From Pedobacter psychrodurus (GTDB lineage Bacteria > Bacteroidota > Bacteroidia > Sphingobacteriales > Sphingobacteriaceae), in assembly GCF_004331735.1 (NCBI RefSeq), contig NZ_SJSO01000003.1, positions 1-64,000 on the forward strand: DNA of 64,000 bases, read 5' to 3'. Shown one piece after another: positions 35,927-44,878 of the stretch (its first letter is position 1; each line of letters begins with the position of its first letter). Position numbers and translations under genes: made by a program. The notes under the pieces are model-generated. The model worked only from the letters and a program-made list of their open reading frames with translations. It made no database searches and had not been told where the DNA came from.

Positions 35927-37321
35927 TTAAAATATCCCAAAAAACTTCTTCTTTTTCTTTTGCTTACCGTTCTGTTTTCTGGCTTTTTCGGCAGCTTTTA
36001 TTTGTTGAGCCGATTGCATTTTTGCTATTCGGATGCTGTCTTCCCTAGCTGTTAGCAGCCCTTGTTTGTATTGTTGATTGGCGATTTCGAACGGTGATTT
36101 GTAAGGCGTTGTTGGCAAGGTCGCTACAACATTATTCCTGGGCGTAGCTAAATTGTAAACTAGAAAGGCGATAACCAACACGCAGGCCGCAACGCAGCCC
36201 AAAAAAGCCGTTTTTGAAGCATGAATGTAATTTTCCTGGTAGTACCCACCGGTCGATTTATTGTATTTTATTCCGGCCTTTAGGGCCAGGGGTTTCAATG
36301 TTGCCAATTCTTTTTCAAGCTTTTCGTTCTTTTCCTTTGTCTCATTATATAATGCAGCATATTGTAGGTCTTCGTTCGGTAAGGTATTTTCCGTAAGCCT
36401 AAAGTCTTGTGGTGCAGATAATATTCCAACTGTAACTGCCTGATGCAATTCCATTCCATTGGCATATCGTTCAAGGGGATTTTTTTGTAGGCACCGCCCA
36501 ATCAACTCGAGTAACCAATGTGGTACCTGCATTTCCTTATCCAATACATCGGCCTGAAATGTATTTTCCAGATTGCTTTTACGAAGTAACATGGCATCTG
36601 GAATTTCCTTTTCAAGATGCCCGATCATTACCGTATTGCGGGCGGTATCGCCACCTCCTTCGAGTGGGAATGGGACCTGTCCGGCCAAGAGTTCGTATAA
36701 GATGATGCCATAACTATAAATATCTGTTTGTAACAGCATTTTTCCTTCATGCTGTTCTGGTGCCATAAATTCTATTGCTCCAGCATGGCGTATGCTTGTC
36801 CTGCGCTGCTCTTCACTCATAATGGCAAGACCAAAATCCAATAGCACATAATTGGCAGTCTGCACATTATACTTCACATTATTGCTTTTAACATCGCCAT
36901 GTTTAACATCAACCTGATGGCAGTGTGCAAGTGCAGCAGCCAATTGTTCCGCTACTTTTAACGTTTCTTTAACCGTGAAAACTTTTTGATGCGGAGGCAA
37001 CAGCAGTTCGCCAAGCTCCGGGCCTTCAATGTATTCCATTTCTATATAAGGGAACGATCCGCTATCGGTAATCCCTGAGCTCAATATCTTCACCACATTC
37101 GGGCTGGAATGGGTATTTACCTGCTGTAGTTTGTTAACCTCATTCAGAAAGTTCCGGTAGTTTTTGTCGCTTTCATCTTCCACGTAGATCGGTGTAGGAA
37201 TGAGTTTGATTGCAGAATAAACCGGCCCCATGCGCATCCCTTTGTAAACAGAACCCTGCCCGCCAGTTTTTAATGCACCAAGATTTTGTAGCCCTTCGGC
37301 AATAGTAAAAATCTTACTCAT
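35927..37321 (-). CDS. Hanks-type Ser/Thr protein kinase, membrane-anchored (copy 1)
   Basis: A 464-residue kinase. The catalytic domain fills residues 15-300: glycine loop GGQGSV (20-25), ATP-binding Lys39, catalytic loop HGDVKSNN with Asp143 (HGD rather than HRD, so a non-RD kinase), DFG 162-164, APE 187-189. A transmembrane helix lies near 372-392 with a short, Lys-rich extracytoplasmic tail (RKQNGKQKKKKKF). It begins MSKIFTIAEGLQNLGALKTG, nearly identical to the second kinase at 46222. Its start overlaps the FHA gene stop by 4 bases (ATGA), so the two are translationally coupled. Likely substrates are the FHA proteins and the SEDS-PBP fusion of this cluster. Confidence 0.93.
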   Translation of the reverse strand: MSKIFTIAEGLQNLGALKTGGQGSVYKGMRMGPVYSAIKLIPTPIYVEDESDKNYRNFLNEVNKLQQVNTHSSPNVVKILSSGITDSGSFPYIEMEYIEGPELGELLLPPHQKVFTVKETLKVAEQLAAALAHCHQVDVKHGDVKSNNVKYNVQTANYVLLDFGLAIMSEEQRRTSIRHAGAIEFMAPEQHEGKMLLQTDIYSYGIILYELLAGQVPFPLEGGGDTARNTVMIGHLEKEIPDAMLLRKSNLENTFQADVLDKEMQVPHWLLELIGRCLQKNPLERYANGMELHQAVTVGILSAPQDFRLTENTLPNEDLQYAALYNETKEKNEKLEKELATLKPLALKAGIKYNKSTGGYYQENYIHASKTAFLGCVAACVLVIAFLVYNLATPRNNVVATLPTTPYKSPFEIANQQYKQGLLTAREDSIRIAKMQSAQQIKAAEKARKQNGKQKKKKKFFGIF

Positions 37322-38112
37322 GGTTTTGGCTGAAAACTAAACTCCAATACGACCGATTCACCTAAAATAATCTGATCTCCCTCCTCTAATTCCTGTCCAA
37401 TCTGTGTGGCATGGAGTTTTACTGTCTGTTCGGTGAGCGCAGAACGCAGCTTGACTTTATTGCGTGGAGGTATACCACCTTCATCTGCGAAGATTACGAA
37501 TTTGGCGAGGTTTTTATCCCATTCAATGTGAGCGTGCTGTCTGCTGATGTATTTATTCCGTTCATCATCACTTTCCGAAGGAAATGCAATGTGGTTGGTG
37601 CGGAAATAACCTTCGTCAGACTGTGCCTTTTCATCTCTGCCGATATTGTATTTTCCACCCTCAGAACTTATTTCGTAGTTTGGTTGCAAAGTCTTACCGC
37701 TAAGTGCTTTCAGGTAGGCTTTAGCCTGCTGCTTTACAAAATGGGTTTTGGTTTTGACGAAAAGTGCTACCGGCAGCTTCTGCATTTTTACTGCGTCGTC
37801 CGGAAAAGCTTCTTCAAAAGAAAGTGTAAGCGCCCAGCTTGCGGGTAAATCCAGGGAATAGTCATCGCTTATGCGTTGTATCTCATTTTTTAGTTGATCA
37901 GGATCCTCGGTAAATATGGCAGCTTCATATACATGACGCTCTGCAGAGGTACAGTTGATATAAATACCCAAACCTTTGATATTTGCTCCTTCACCGCCCT
38001 CCGCTTTTTGTAACTCCTGCTTCACAAATTGTAGTAATGCGTGTCTGATTCCCTTCACATCATCAGGATGTTCCCCACTTCCGCTTTTGAATAAGTCGAA
38101 TATCATTTTCAT
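37318..38112 (-). CDS. FHA-domain protein with FhaA-like N-terminal region
   Basis: A 264-residue cytoplasmic protein. The C-terminal 110 residues are an FHA phosphothreonine-binding domain: YNIGRDEKA supplies the conserved Gly-Arg, KYISRQHAHI the Ser and His, followed by the terminal strands (GDQIILGESVVLEF). Residues 1-140 resemble the DUF3662-type N-terminal domain of mycobacterial FhaA in size and layout, which is my inference. It is coupled to kinase 1 by a 4-base overlap and should dock on phosphorylated kinase or another phosphoprotein. A 159-base gap separates it from the SEDS-PBP gene, so an internal promoter is possible. Confidence 0.87.
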   Translation of the reverse strand: MKMIFDLFKSGSGEHPDDVKGIRHALLQFVKQELQKAEGGEGANIKGLGIYINCTSAERHVYEAAIFTEDPDQLKNEIQRISDDYSLDLPASWALTLSFEEAFPDDAVKMQKLPVALFVKTKTHFVKQQAKAYLKALSGKTLQPNYEISSEGGKYNIGRDEKAQSDEGYFRTNHIAFPSESDDERNKYISRQHAHIEWDKNLAKFVIFADEGGIPPRNKVKLRSALTEQTVKLHATQIGQELEEGDQIILGESVVLEFSFQPKP

Positions 38113-38271
38113 CTGTATATATTGTTGGTACTTTGCTACTGTGTTATCTTGATTATTGAACTCACCATCTCCAGTCTGTTCTCCATTACAGTAAAGTTAT
38201 AAAATTTATGATTTCACTATTTGAGTTAAAATTAAAATGTTTCATCTGTTCAATTAAGGTCTGGTAAATGG

Positions 38272-41200
38272 TTATTTGTTATCAGTTTTAGCTGATGGAA
38301 CAATGCTTTTGGTATAGCCGCCCTCTTTTAAGAGTGGGATTACGTGTTTGCCAGCCAATCGTACTGCGTCTGATGACCCTTTGGTAGCCTCAATGCGTAT
38401 ACAGACTACAATATGGCCATTACCCTTTGCAGTTGGTGCAAAAAATACATACCAGCCATCATTAATTTGCTGTTTCTTCCAGATCCGCTCTGGCGTTCCT
38501 GTTTTGCCAGCAACCGCCAGGCCAAGCGTTTCCGCCTTTGGCCCGCTCTGTTTGATCATGTACTCCTGCATCAGCCTGGCATACTCCGGATTGTTTACCA
38601 ATTTCGTACCAGTTTTTATCCCCTGCGGTTGATCGCTTACTTTAAGTACAAACCTGTTTGCAATCATATTTCCATTGTTTGCAATTCCGGCAGCCATTCT
38701 TGCCACTGCCGCTGGAGTTGCAATGAGTGCTCCCTGGCCCCAAGACATGCCTGAAATTCCCTTGGCCCTCGTCTTTCGGATGTTGCCAGGATCATATTTT
38801 GGTTTGGTATTGAATTCGGTCTTGCGCCAAAGCTGTTTCCATTTTTCTTCCTGTGCGCCGTTTTCGCTGGGTTTATTGTAATAGTACCCTCCGGCTCCGT
38901 GTAAGAACATGCCTGTTTTTAGGTACAGCTCGCCCATATTTTCCTGCAGCTGTTCTTGGTTTGCAAGTTTGATGAAATAGACGTTGTTAGATTTTACCAC
39001 CGCCCGTTCCAGATCGATCCATCCCGTTTCATCTGGTTCGATGCCTTTGGTACGGATACGCTCCCAAGATGCCACCTGGTATTTTTTATCGGCAGCGGCC
39101 ATGCCCAGTTTATTAAACGATGCCATGGCAGTGATCAGCTTAGCGGTTGAGCCTGGCTGGGTAAAATTGGTAAAGCCAAGGTCAGTGGTGGTGACCCACC
39201 CAGAAAGCTGATTCTGTTCTGCATTAGTCATGGTCAACCGTTCCCAATCATGGATGGGCGGTAGGGGATATACAGCAGAAGTAAGTACATCGCCAGTGCT
39301 TGCTTCCATGATGACTACAGAAACGCGGTTATCCGATAGTGAAGTGTCCTGGGCAATCGATTTTTGTATCTTGGTCTGCAGGCCGGCATCCATTGTTAAC
39401 TGTAAATCGCGGTTCTTATTTTTAAAATCTTCCACCTCTTTACTGCTGATACCGGCAAGGAGTAATGGAGAAAGTGCGGCGTAATCTTTTTTCACGACCG
39501 TCATTTCCTTAACACCCCGTGCCAGGAAACGGTTTTCGCTATATCTGTTTGCAAGTACTGTAAAGCTCTTTACAGGGAGTTTAAAGCCGCGAAGTTCGGC
39601 TGCGTGTTCATAATCTGCAAAATAACCATTCACACTTCCGTTAAATATGCCAGAATTTGCATCTCCGGTCCAAAAAAACAGTTGTTCTTCGAAAGGGTAA
39701 TATCGGTCTAATCGTTGGTGTACGGCAGAATCGAGATTGTAATTGGGGATACCTGCACCAATGAGTTTGAAGTGTTGTGCCCGCACACTATCAACGTTGC
39801 TGGTTGCCATTAGAATTCCCTTGCGGTCATGTATGGTGCCGGCTTTTAACCGGCTCATCAATATTGCAATGCGTGGATTGTAACTGAACATCCTCGCACC
39901 GCTACGGTCGGCTACCAAGGCTGGCTGCACAACCCATTTCCGGTTATTCAGCACGTAGCCTGCTACATTAGCGCCCAATAGTATGATGCCCAAACAGGCA
40001 GCAATCAAAGCTGGTACCAGGTTTTTGTCCTGCTGTTTGGCGAGGTATTGCATCTGTATTTCCGTACCTCGCACAGCAGATGCCGACATTAAAAATCCGG
40101 CAGCTAAAAAATTGAGTACAAGTGATGATCCCCCATAACTTTGAAAGGGTAGGGATACCCCAGATAGCGGTAAAGCTCCGGTAGAACCACCCGCAATGAG
40201 CAGAAACTGCACAAAGGTAGATACGCCGATTCCTGCACTTAAATAAAAGAGAAACGGTGAGCCTGTTCGCCTGCCGATAATAATTGAGCGGTGCAGGTAC
40301 AATAGGAACAGCAGGAAGATGCACAACATTCCCGTTAATCCAAATTCTTCACCTATCGAAGGCAAGATCATATCGGTATGTGCTTCAGGAATGGTTTTGG
40401 CAAAGCCTTCTCCTACACCCTGGCCTGTTGCGCCACCTGTAGACATGGCCCATAAACCATTGGCCACCTGGTCGCCGCCGTAAACTTCATTGTTCCAGGC
40501 ATCCTGCCAGATGGCTTTCCGATCCCCCAGGCGTTGTACTGGTCCAGGGAAGACGCGATCCAGATATGGAATTTGATCGATCGTTAAAAAGGCCGACATA
40601 ATCAACAGCACCATGATAGCCGACTCACTAAGTTGCCTGCGTTGGAAAAACATCAGCGAACCCACCAAAAGCAATGTGATCCCTGTGGATATCCATATGT
40701 TTTCAAAAATCCATGACACCACTACATATAAAACTATGGCGCCTGCCATGAACATGAAATCGCCCCGGGAGAAGGAGAATAAGATAATAAAGGTGAAACA
40801 AACCACCATCGCCGGGCCAAGATCTCCCAATACCAGAAATAACATGAGGGTCAATAATATTGCCAATAAGGCAAAAGAGAAAAATGACCATCTTTTGTTC
40901 CAGCTCATATATTCACTGATCAGTTTCTCATTTACGGCAAAAAATCCTGCAAGAAAAAAAATGATCAGATACTTCACCACTTCACTGGGCTGAAATCCGA
41001 ACAAATTTACCTTTACACCACTTCCTTCTGGCCCGGTTCCGAACAGGATTGTGAGTGCCAGTAATCCAATGGCGGTTAAGGCCCAGGGCCACCCGTTTGC
41101 AGCTGATCGGATGTTTTTAAATAAAAGCAGGCGATAAACCCATGTATCGGTATTGAAACGACGTAATTTAATGCATAGCATCAACAAGATACCCCCAAAA

Positions 41201-42354
41201 CCCATTAGTAAGTATAGGAGTGAATCTTTAGCTAAAAAACGGTCGCGTAGCGGATCCTGCAAACTCAGCAGCATCAGGAAAGAAATGCCCGTAAGCAGCA
41301 TCACTACTGGCAATATGACCTGATCGGCAGTGCTGAATTTCCATGACAGGAGGAAGTGAACAAGAAAAAATCCACCAATCAGGCTTCCACAGATGATGAG
41401 AAACCACTTATTGAATTCTTCGGGTGTTCTAATGATCAGTGATTTTTCTTTTTTGAGGATATTGAAATCCCTGGTAGAAAAAAGCTTTATAGTATGGGGG
41501 CGCTGCTCAAAAGTGAAAACGGTGTTATCGTTAAGGTTTTGTACCCCCTTTGAAGCGCCGAACTGAAAACCGGGCTTTAAAGGCAATATCTTAAATGCCT
41601 GGTTGTCGGGCAACTTTGCAAAAGTGAATTCCCCATTCGAACCGGTACGGGCATAGGCGGTAAGCTGGAGCAATTTCCGTTTACCAGCGGTATCCAAAGT
41701 AAAAACTTTCGTAACGCCGTTTGCTTTTTCAGTTATATTTTTGAAGGTTTCTGTTGGCTCGTCGTTGTAGATACTGTCTTGGGGCAAAATCATTTCCAAA
41801 CGGATCAATACACCTGGGACTGCCTTTTCGTTTTCTACAATCTTTCCACTGATATCATGCTCACCCAGGCCGAGGCTTATTTCGGACGGATAGGGCCGAG
41901 GACTATTCTGCTCCTGGGCGAATCTGAGCGAATCATCACCCGTATAGCCAAGCAATGCCCGGGATGCCAATACCCTTGCTTTAAATGACTTACCTCCTTT
42001 TTCAAAGGCCTCATCTGCAAGTAAAAAGTACCTGCGTTTATTAACTTCGCCGATGTTGTCGATTTGTTGGGCATTTGGCGTTGCATCTGCAATGGTTTTT
42101 TCAATGAGATCAATGTCCCGCTGATCTTCAAAATAGTAACCTTTTTTAAGTAGGTTCCTGATATTTTCGGCAGGTTTTCCAGCATTCAGGTTCACCATGG
42201 TGCCAGCTTTTAAGCGCGGCACAACTTCTGCAAATCTAGGCTGAATGATCGAATATAATTGGTAGAAGAATAGTGCAAGAACGGTTCCAATTGCTAATAT
42301 GAAGATTCGTTCATGAGCCCGGCTCACTTTAACGGCACCTTTATTCTGCTCCAT
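38272..42354 (-). CDS. SEDS glycosyltransferase - class B PBP transpeptidase fusion
   Basis: A 1360-residue membrane protein joining two peptidoglycan enzymes. A transmembrane helix (about 16-36) precedes an extracytoplasmic region with a carboxypeptidase-regulatory-like beta domain (about 160-285). Residues 315-775 are a polytopic FtsW/RodA/SpoVE unit with the essential Asp661 in PEAHTDM. After another helix (about 780-802) comes a penicillin-binding transpeptidase with Ser1069-xx-Lys (STAK), SNN at 1122-1124 and KTG at 1284-1286, all intact. One chain could both polymerise and crosslink glycan strands. FtsW and RodA normally act with separate PBPs. The start overlaps the PP2C stop by 14 bases. 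Confidence 0.93.
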   Translation of the reverse strand: MEQNKGAVKVSRAHERIFILAIGTVLALFFYQLYSIIQPRFAEVVPRLKAGTMVNLNAGKPAENIRNLLKKGYYFEDQRDIDLIEKTIADATPNAQQIDNIGEVNKRRYFLLADEAFEKGGKSFKARVLASRALLGYTGDDSLRFAQEQNSPRPYPSEISLGLGEHDISGKIVENEKAVPGVLIRLEMILPQDSIYNDEPTETFKNITEKANGVTKVFTLDTAGKRKLLQLTAYARTGSNGEFTFAKLPDNQAFKILPLKPGFQFGASKGVQNLNDNTVFTFEQRPHTIKLFSTRDFNILKKEKSLIIRTPEEFNKWFLIICGSLIGGFFLVHFLLSWKFSTADQVILPVVMLLTGISFLMLLSLQDPLRDRFLAKDSLLYLLMGFGGILLMLCIKLRRFNTDTWVYRLLLFKNIRSAANGWPWALTAIGLLALTILFGTGPEGSGVKVNLFGFQPSEVVKYLIIFFLAGFFAVNEKLISEYMSWNKRWSFFSFALLAILLTLMLFLVLGDLGPAMVVCFTFIILFSFSRGDFMFMAGAIVLYVVVSWIFENIWISTGITLLLVGSLMFFQRRQLSESAIMVLLIMSAFLTIDQIPYLDRVFPGPVQRLGDRKAIWQDAWNNEVYGGDQVANGLWAMSTGGATGQGVGEGFAKTIPEAHTDMILPSIGEEFGLTGMLCIFLLFLLYLHRSIIIGRRTGSPFLFYLSAGIGVSTFVQFLLIAGGSTGALPLSGVSLPFQSYGGSSLVLNFLAAGFLMSASAVRGTEIQMQYLAKQQDKNLVPALIAACLGIILLGANVAGYVLNNRKWVVQPALVADRSGARMFSYNPRIAILMSRLKAGTIHDRKGILMATSNVDSVRAQHFKLIGAGIPNYNLDSAVHQRLDRYYPFEEQLFFWTGDANSGIFNGSVNGYFADYEHAAELRGFKLPVKSFTVLANRYSENRFLARGVKEMTVVKKDYAALSPLLLAGISSKEVEDFKNKNRDLQLTMDAGLQTKIQKSIAQDTSLSDNRVSVVIMEASTGDVLTSAVYPLPPIHDWERLTMTNAEQNQLSGWVTTTDLGFTNFTQPGSTAKLITAMASFNKLGMAAADKKYQVASWERIRTKGIEPDETGWIDLERAVVKSNNVYFIKLANQEQLQENMGELYLKTGMFLHGAGGYYYNKPSENGAQEEKWKQLWRKTEFNTKPKYDPGNIRKTRAKGISGMSWGQGALIATPAAVARMAAGIANNGNMIANRFVLKVSDQPQGIKTGTKLVNNPEYARLMQEYMIKQSGPKAETLGLAVAGKTGTPERIWKKQQINDGWYVFFAPTAKGNGHIVVCIRIEATKGSSDAVRLAGKHVIPLLKEGGYTKSIVPSAKTDNK

Positions 42355-43786
42355 TTTTTAAATCTCTGGTTTTAGGGGTGGTACTTTTTAATGGAGTAAG
42401 TTTCATCAGTTCGGTATTTACCAGTTGCTTGTCAGGGAAGTGGATGCTGTTTTTTATGGGAAGTAAACAATTGGTGAAAGTGACATTTTTAAGTAATAAT
42501 GCCTGGTTTGAAATTGCAATCGCAGTAGCGAAGCCTTTAAATTGCAGGCTGTCTAACTTCATAAGCCTGGATTGAGATAGCATAGTTATAGCTGCACCTT
42601 TGTATCCGCTATCCGCTTGCAGCACAATGCCGTTTGCAAAAATATATAGGGTATCTTTTCGCAGGCGTAAAGTATCGCTGATTAAGACCGGACTTTTAAA
42701 AATAGAGTCGGATAGGACTAAGGTGTCCCCTACGGCATGATCAAATGCATCTTGTAGTAACTGCTCCTGGCTATTTCTAACGGTTTGTTTTGGTGATGAA
42801 ATCATGGCTGAACTAGGGTCTGCTACGTGTTGGTTTTGCAGGTACATAAATACGGTAGTGCCAAGAAGGATAAGGCATAAAATAACCAACGCCGTAAACC
42901 AATAATTTCTTTTGGCCGGTGTACTGGCTGCTGGTTCTTGATTTTCAGCTGGCTGTATGGCTTCATTTTTTTTTGCTCCTGCAGGTACTTGCGTTTGTTG
43001 CGTAAAGCCTGGTCTGGTGGGTTTTACCTGTTGAGGTTCTTTATTGTTCTGCAGCAGCACAACGGTAATGTTATCACGGCCCCCGTTTTCGTTGGCAAGG
43101 GCGATGAGATTGCCTGCTTTTTTCGCGAGTGTATCCCCTTGGAGAAGCAGACTGGTGATGTCATGCTTGTTGACCATATCGGTCAGCCCATCACTACATA
43201 ATACCAGCATGTCGCCCGGTAGGAAAGGAGATTGACCGGTTTCAATATAGCTGTCATCGGTAGCAATCTGATCACTAAAACCGATTGCCTTATTGATTTC
43301 ATTGCGTTTTGGATGCTGCATGGCGGCGGCCTCATCCAGTCTTCCCGAATCTTCCAGAAAGCCTACAAATGAATGGTCTTTAGAGATTTTGATCAATGAT
43401 CCGTCCCGTAACAGGTATAATCGGGTATCGCCCACGTGGGCATAATAAAATTGATTGTGCTCAATATCCGCAAGTACCATTGTGGCCACGCAGGCCATTT
43501 CAGAAAGGTTTGTTTCTGTTTGCTTTTTGGCAACGATGACTTCATTTGTATTTTTGAATGCGCTGATCATCTGCGATATCGGATCGGCTGGACGGTCTGA
43601 GAATTGCATCGAAATCTGTTCCCTTGCGATAGCTGCCGCTACTTCACCGCCATGATAGCCACCCACGCCATCTATCACGGCTGCCAAAATCAACTGATCG
43701 TTGTTGAGGGACTTCGTAATAAAGCTGTCCTCGTTGTTGTCTCTGGATTTGCCGGTGTCTGTGAGGCCAAAAAAGTGTTTATCCAT
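42341..43786 (-). CDS. PP2C Ser/Thr phosphatase with extracytoplasmic repeat domain
   Basis: A 481-residue protein. Residues 1-245 are a PP2C phosphatase with metal-binding motifs SRDNNED (14-20), IDGVGG (Asp39), CSDGLTDMV and GGRDNIT. A proline/glutamine-rich linker and one transmembrane helix (about 294-314) lead to an outside domain of about 160 residues with regular hydrophobic strands (LVLSDSIFKSPVLISD, LLLKNVTFTNCLLP), like a short parallel beta-helix. It should reverse the kinases' phosphorylation and may sense an envelope ligand. It overlaps the 32-residue ORF upstream by 8 bases and the SEDS-PBP gene downstream by 14. Confidence 0.92.
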   Translation of the reverse strand: MDKHFFGLTDTGKSRDNNEDSFITKSLNNDQLILAAVIDGVGGYHGGEVAAAIAREQISMQFSDRPADPISQMISAFKNTNEVIVAKKQTETNLSEMACVATMVLADIEHNQFYYAHVGDTRLYLLRDGSLIKISKDHSFVGFLEDSGRLDEAAAMQHPKRNEINKAIGFSDQIATDDSYIETGQSPFLPGDMLVLCSDGLTDMVNKHDITSLLLQGDTLAKKAGNLIALANENGGRDNITVVLLQNNKEPQQVKPTRPGFTQQTQVPAGAKKNEAIQPAENQEPAASTPAKRNYWFTALVILCLILLGTTVFMYLQNQHVADPSSAMISSPKQTVRNSQEQLLQDAFDHAVGDTLVLSDSIFKSPVLISDTLRLRKDTLYIFANGIVLQADSGYKGAAITMLSQSRLMKLDSLQFKGFATAIAISNQALLLKNVTFTNCLLPIKNSIHFPDKQLVNTELMKLTPLKSTTPKTRDLKNGAE

Positions 43787-43877
43787 TTTTATTACGGGAA
43801 TTTTTAATGTCTTTAAAATGAACGATCATCAGCGCAACGGCCAATGATAACAATAGAATTGATAGCAGCTGCGACAT
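43779..43877 (-). CDS. 32-residue single-span membrane peptide in kinase/phosphatase operon
   Basis: ATG at 43877, TAA at 43779-43781. The product starts MSQLLSILLLSLAVALMIVH and continues with a basic, polar tail (KDIKNSRNKNG): one hydrophobic helix and a positively charged end. Its start lies 3 bases after the stop of the upstream FHA-like gene and its stop overlaps the PP2C ATG by 8 bases, so it fills the whole gap and preserves translational coupling. That fit is the main evidence that it is translated. It may be a membrane adaptor or regulator of the phosphatase or kinases; alternatively, it may only serve coupling. Confidence 0.65.
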   Translation of the reverse strand: MSQLLSILLLSLAVALMIVHFKDIKNSRNKNG

Positions 43878-43880
43878 AGT

Positions 43881-44834
43881 TTAGGATTTGAACAGATTTA
43901 TGCCGATTATACCGTTGAGCAGCATCCTGGAGTTCAGCGGCAAAGAAACCCACTGCGGTGAATTAATTTCGCTGCGCTGTACCAAAACCTCATTCAAGGT
44001 AGTAAGTTCGCCAAAAGAAGCTAAATAGAAATTCCCGTCTGCTTTGTTATAGCGGATGTGCAGATGTGGTGAGTTGGTCCATTCTGAGGCGATCTTGAAA
44101 ATATTGGAATCTTCGCGTTCATCCTCGTTTCCCGAAACAATAGTATCTTCTGTTTTAATCAGGAACTCGATTTTTTTGCCCGAAAACTGCTTGTCGGGTA
44201 TAATGGCTTCCAACCGGGCGATAACGGCCTGGTTCGAGGATGGAACAGTATTATTATCAACATATTCCAATTGAGCATCGTAGGGGATTTCCATATAACC
44301 TTCACTGTAATAAGTGAAACCCTTCAAAATATCGTTGTTGATATCGAATGTCTGCGCAATACCGGTTTGACGGGGAATAAATGTTACACGAAGGTTTTCT
44401 GATTTTTGATTGTTGCCCGGTAGCAGTTTTCCGATAAAACCCTTGTCGCCCCTTGCGTAATCTGGATGCGATACCAGTCGGAATACCCATTTCGAGCCTG
44501 ATGGTTCTACTGTTTTGCCCGCTTGCCGGTATTCTCTTAAAATCTCGTAGAATTTTTTGACTGTTTCCTGTACGATCAAGCCAAAAATCCCCTGCTTATT
44601 ATCTACAAATGCCCGATAATCTTCAGCGTTAAAGGTGATAATGAATTCATGATAAAAAACGATGCGATCGGCAAATGATAATTCCCTGATAGACTCCTTA
44701 AATTTATCAATGATAAAGCTATAAATGGTTTCCGGTGTAAGTTGCGGTGCTTTCTGGTCACTGCTCTTATTTTCATCAGTTAGAAACCAATCCTGAATAC
44801 CGATACGCTGCCAGAAATTTGATTTTGTTTCCAT
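43881..44834 (-). CDS. FhaA-like protein with degenerate FHA domain
   Basis: A 317-residue soluble protein that I do not recognise with certainty. The N-terminal half (about 30-150) has the layout of the FhaA/DUF3662 domain (YHEFIITFNAEDYRAFV, then a helix and SGSKWVFRLVSHPDY). The C-terminal 90 residues read as an FHA beta-sandwich: LHIRYNKADGNFYLASFG and LPLNSRMLLNGIIGINLF match the late FHA strands, but the Gly-Arg and SRxH phosphothreonine-binding residues are poorly kept. Position between kinase 2 and the small peptide/PP2C genes supports a scaffold role in the same pathway. Confidence 0.6.
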   Translation of the reverse strand: METKSNFWQRIGIQDWFLTDENKSSDQKAPQLTPETIYSFIIDKFKESIRELSFADRIVFYHEFIITFNAEDYRAFVDNKQGIFGLIVQETVKKFYEILREYRQAGKTVEPSGSKWVFRLVSHPDYARGDKGFIGKLLPGNNQKSENLRVTFIPRQTGIAQTFDINNDILKGFTYYSEGYMEIPYDAQLEYVDNNTVPSSNQAVIARLEAIIPDKQFSGKKIEFLIKTEDTIVSGNEDEREDSNIFKIASEWTNSPHLHIRYNKADGNFYLASFGELTTLNEVLVQRSEINSPQWVSLPLNSRMLLNGIIGINLFKS

Positions 44835-44878
44835 AAGTTACGGTGCCTATGTGGCGGTTAAGGGAATTGTTTTTATAA

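Noticed and set aside
38272..42354. KTGT at about residue 1247 as the transpeptidase KTG box
   Set aside because: It is too close to the SNN motif and not in a strand context; the AGKTGTPER at 1284 has the correct family context.
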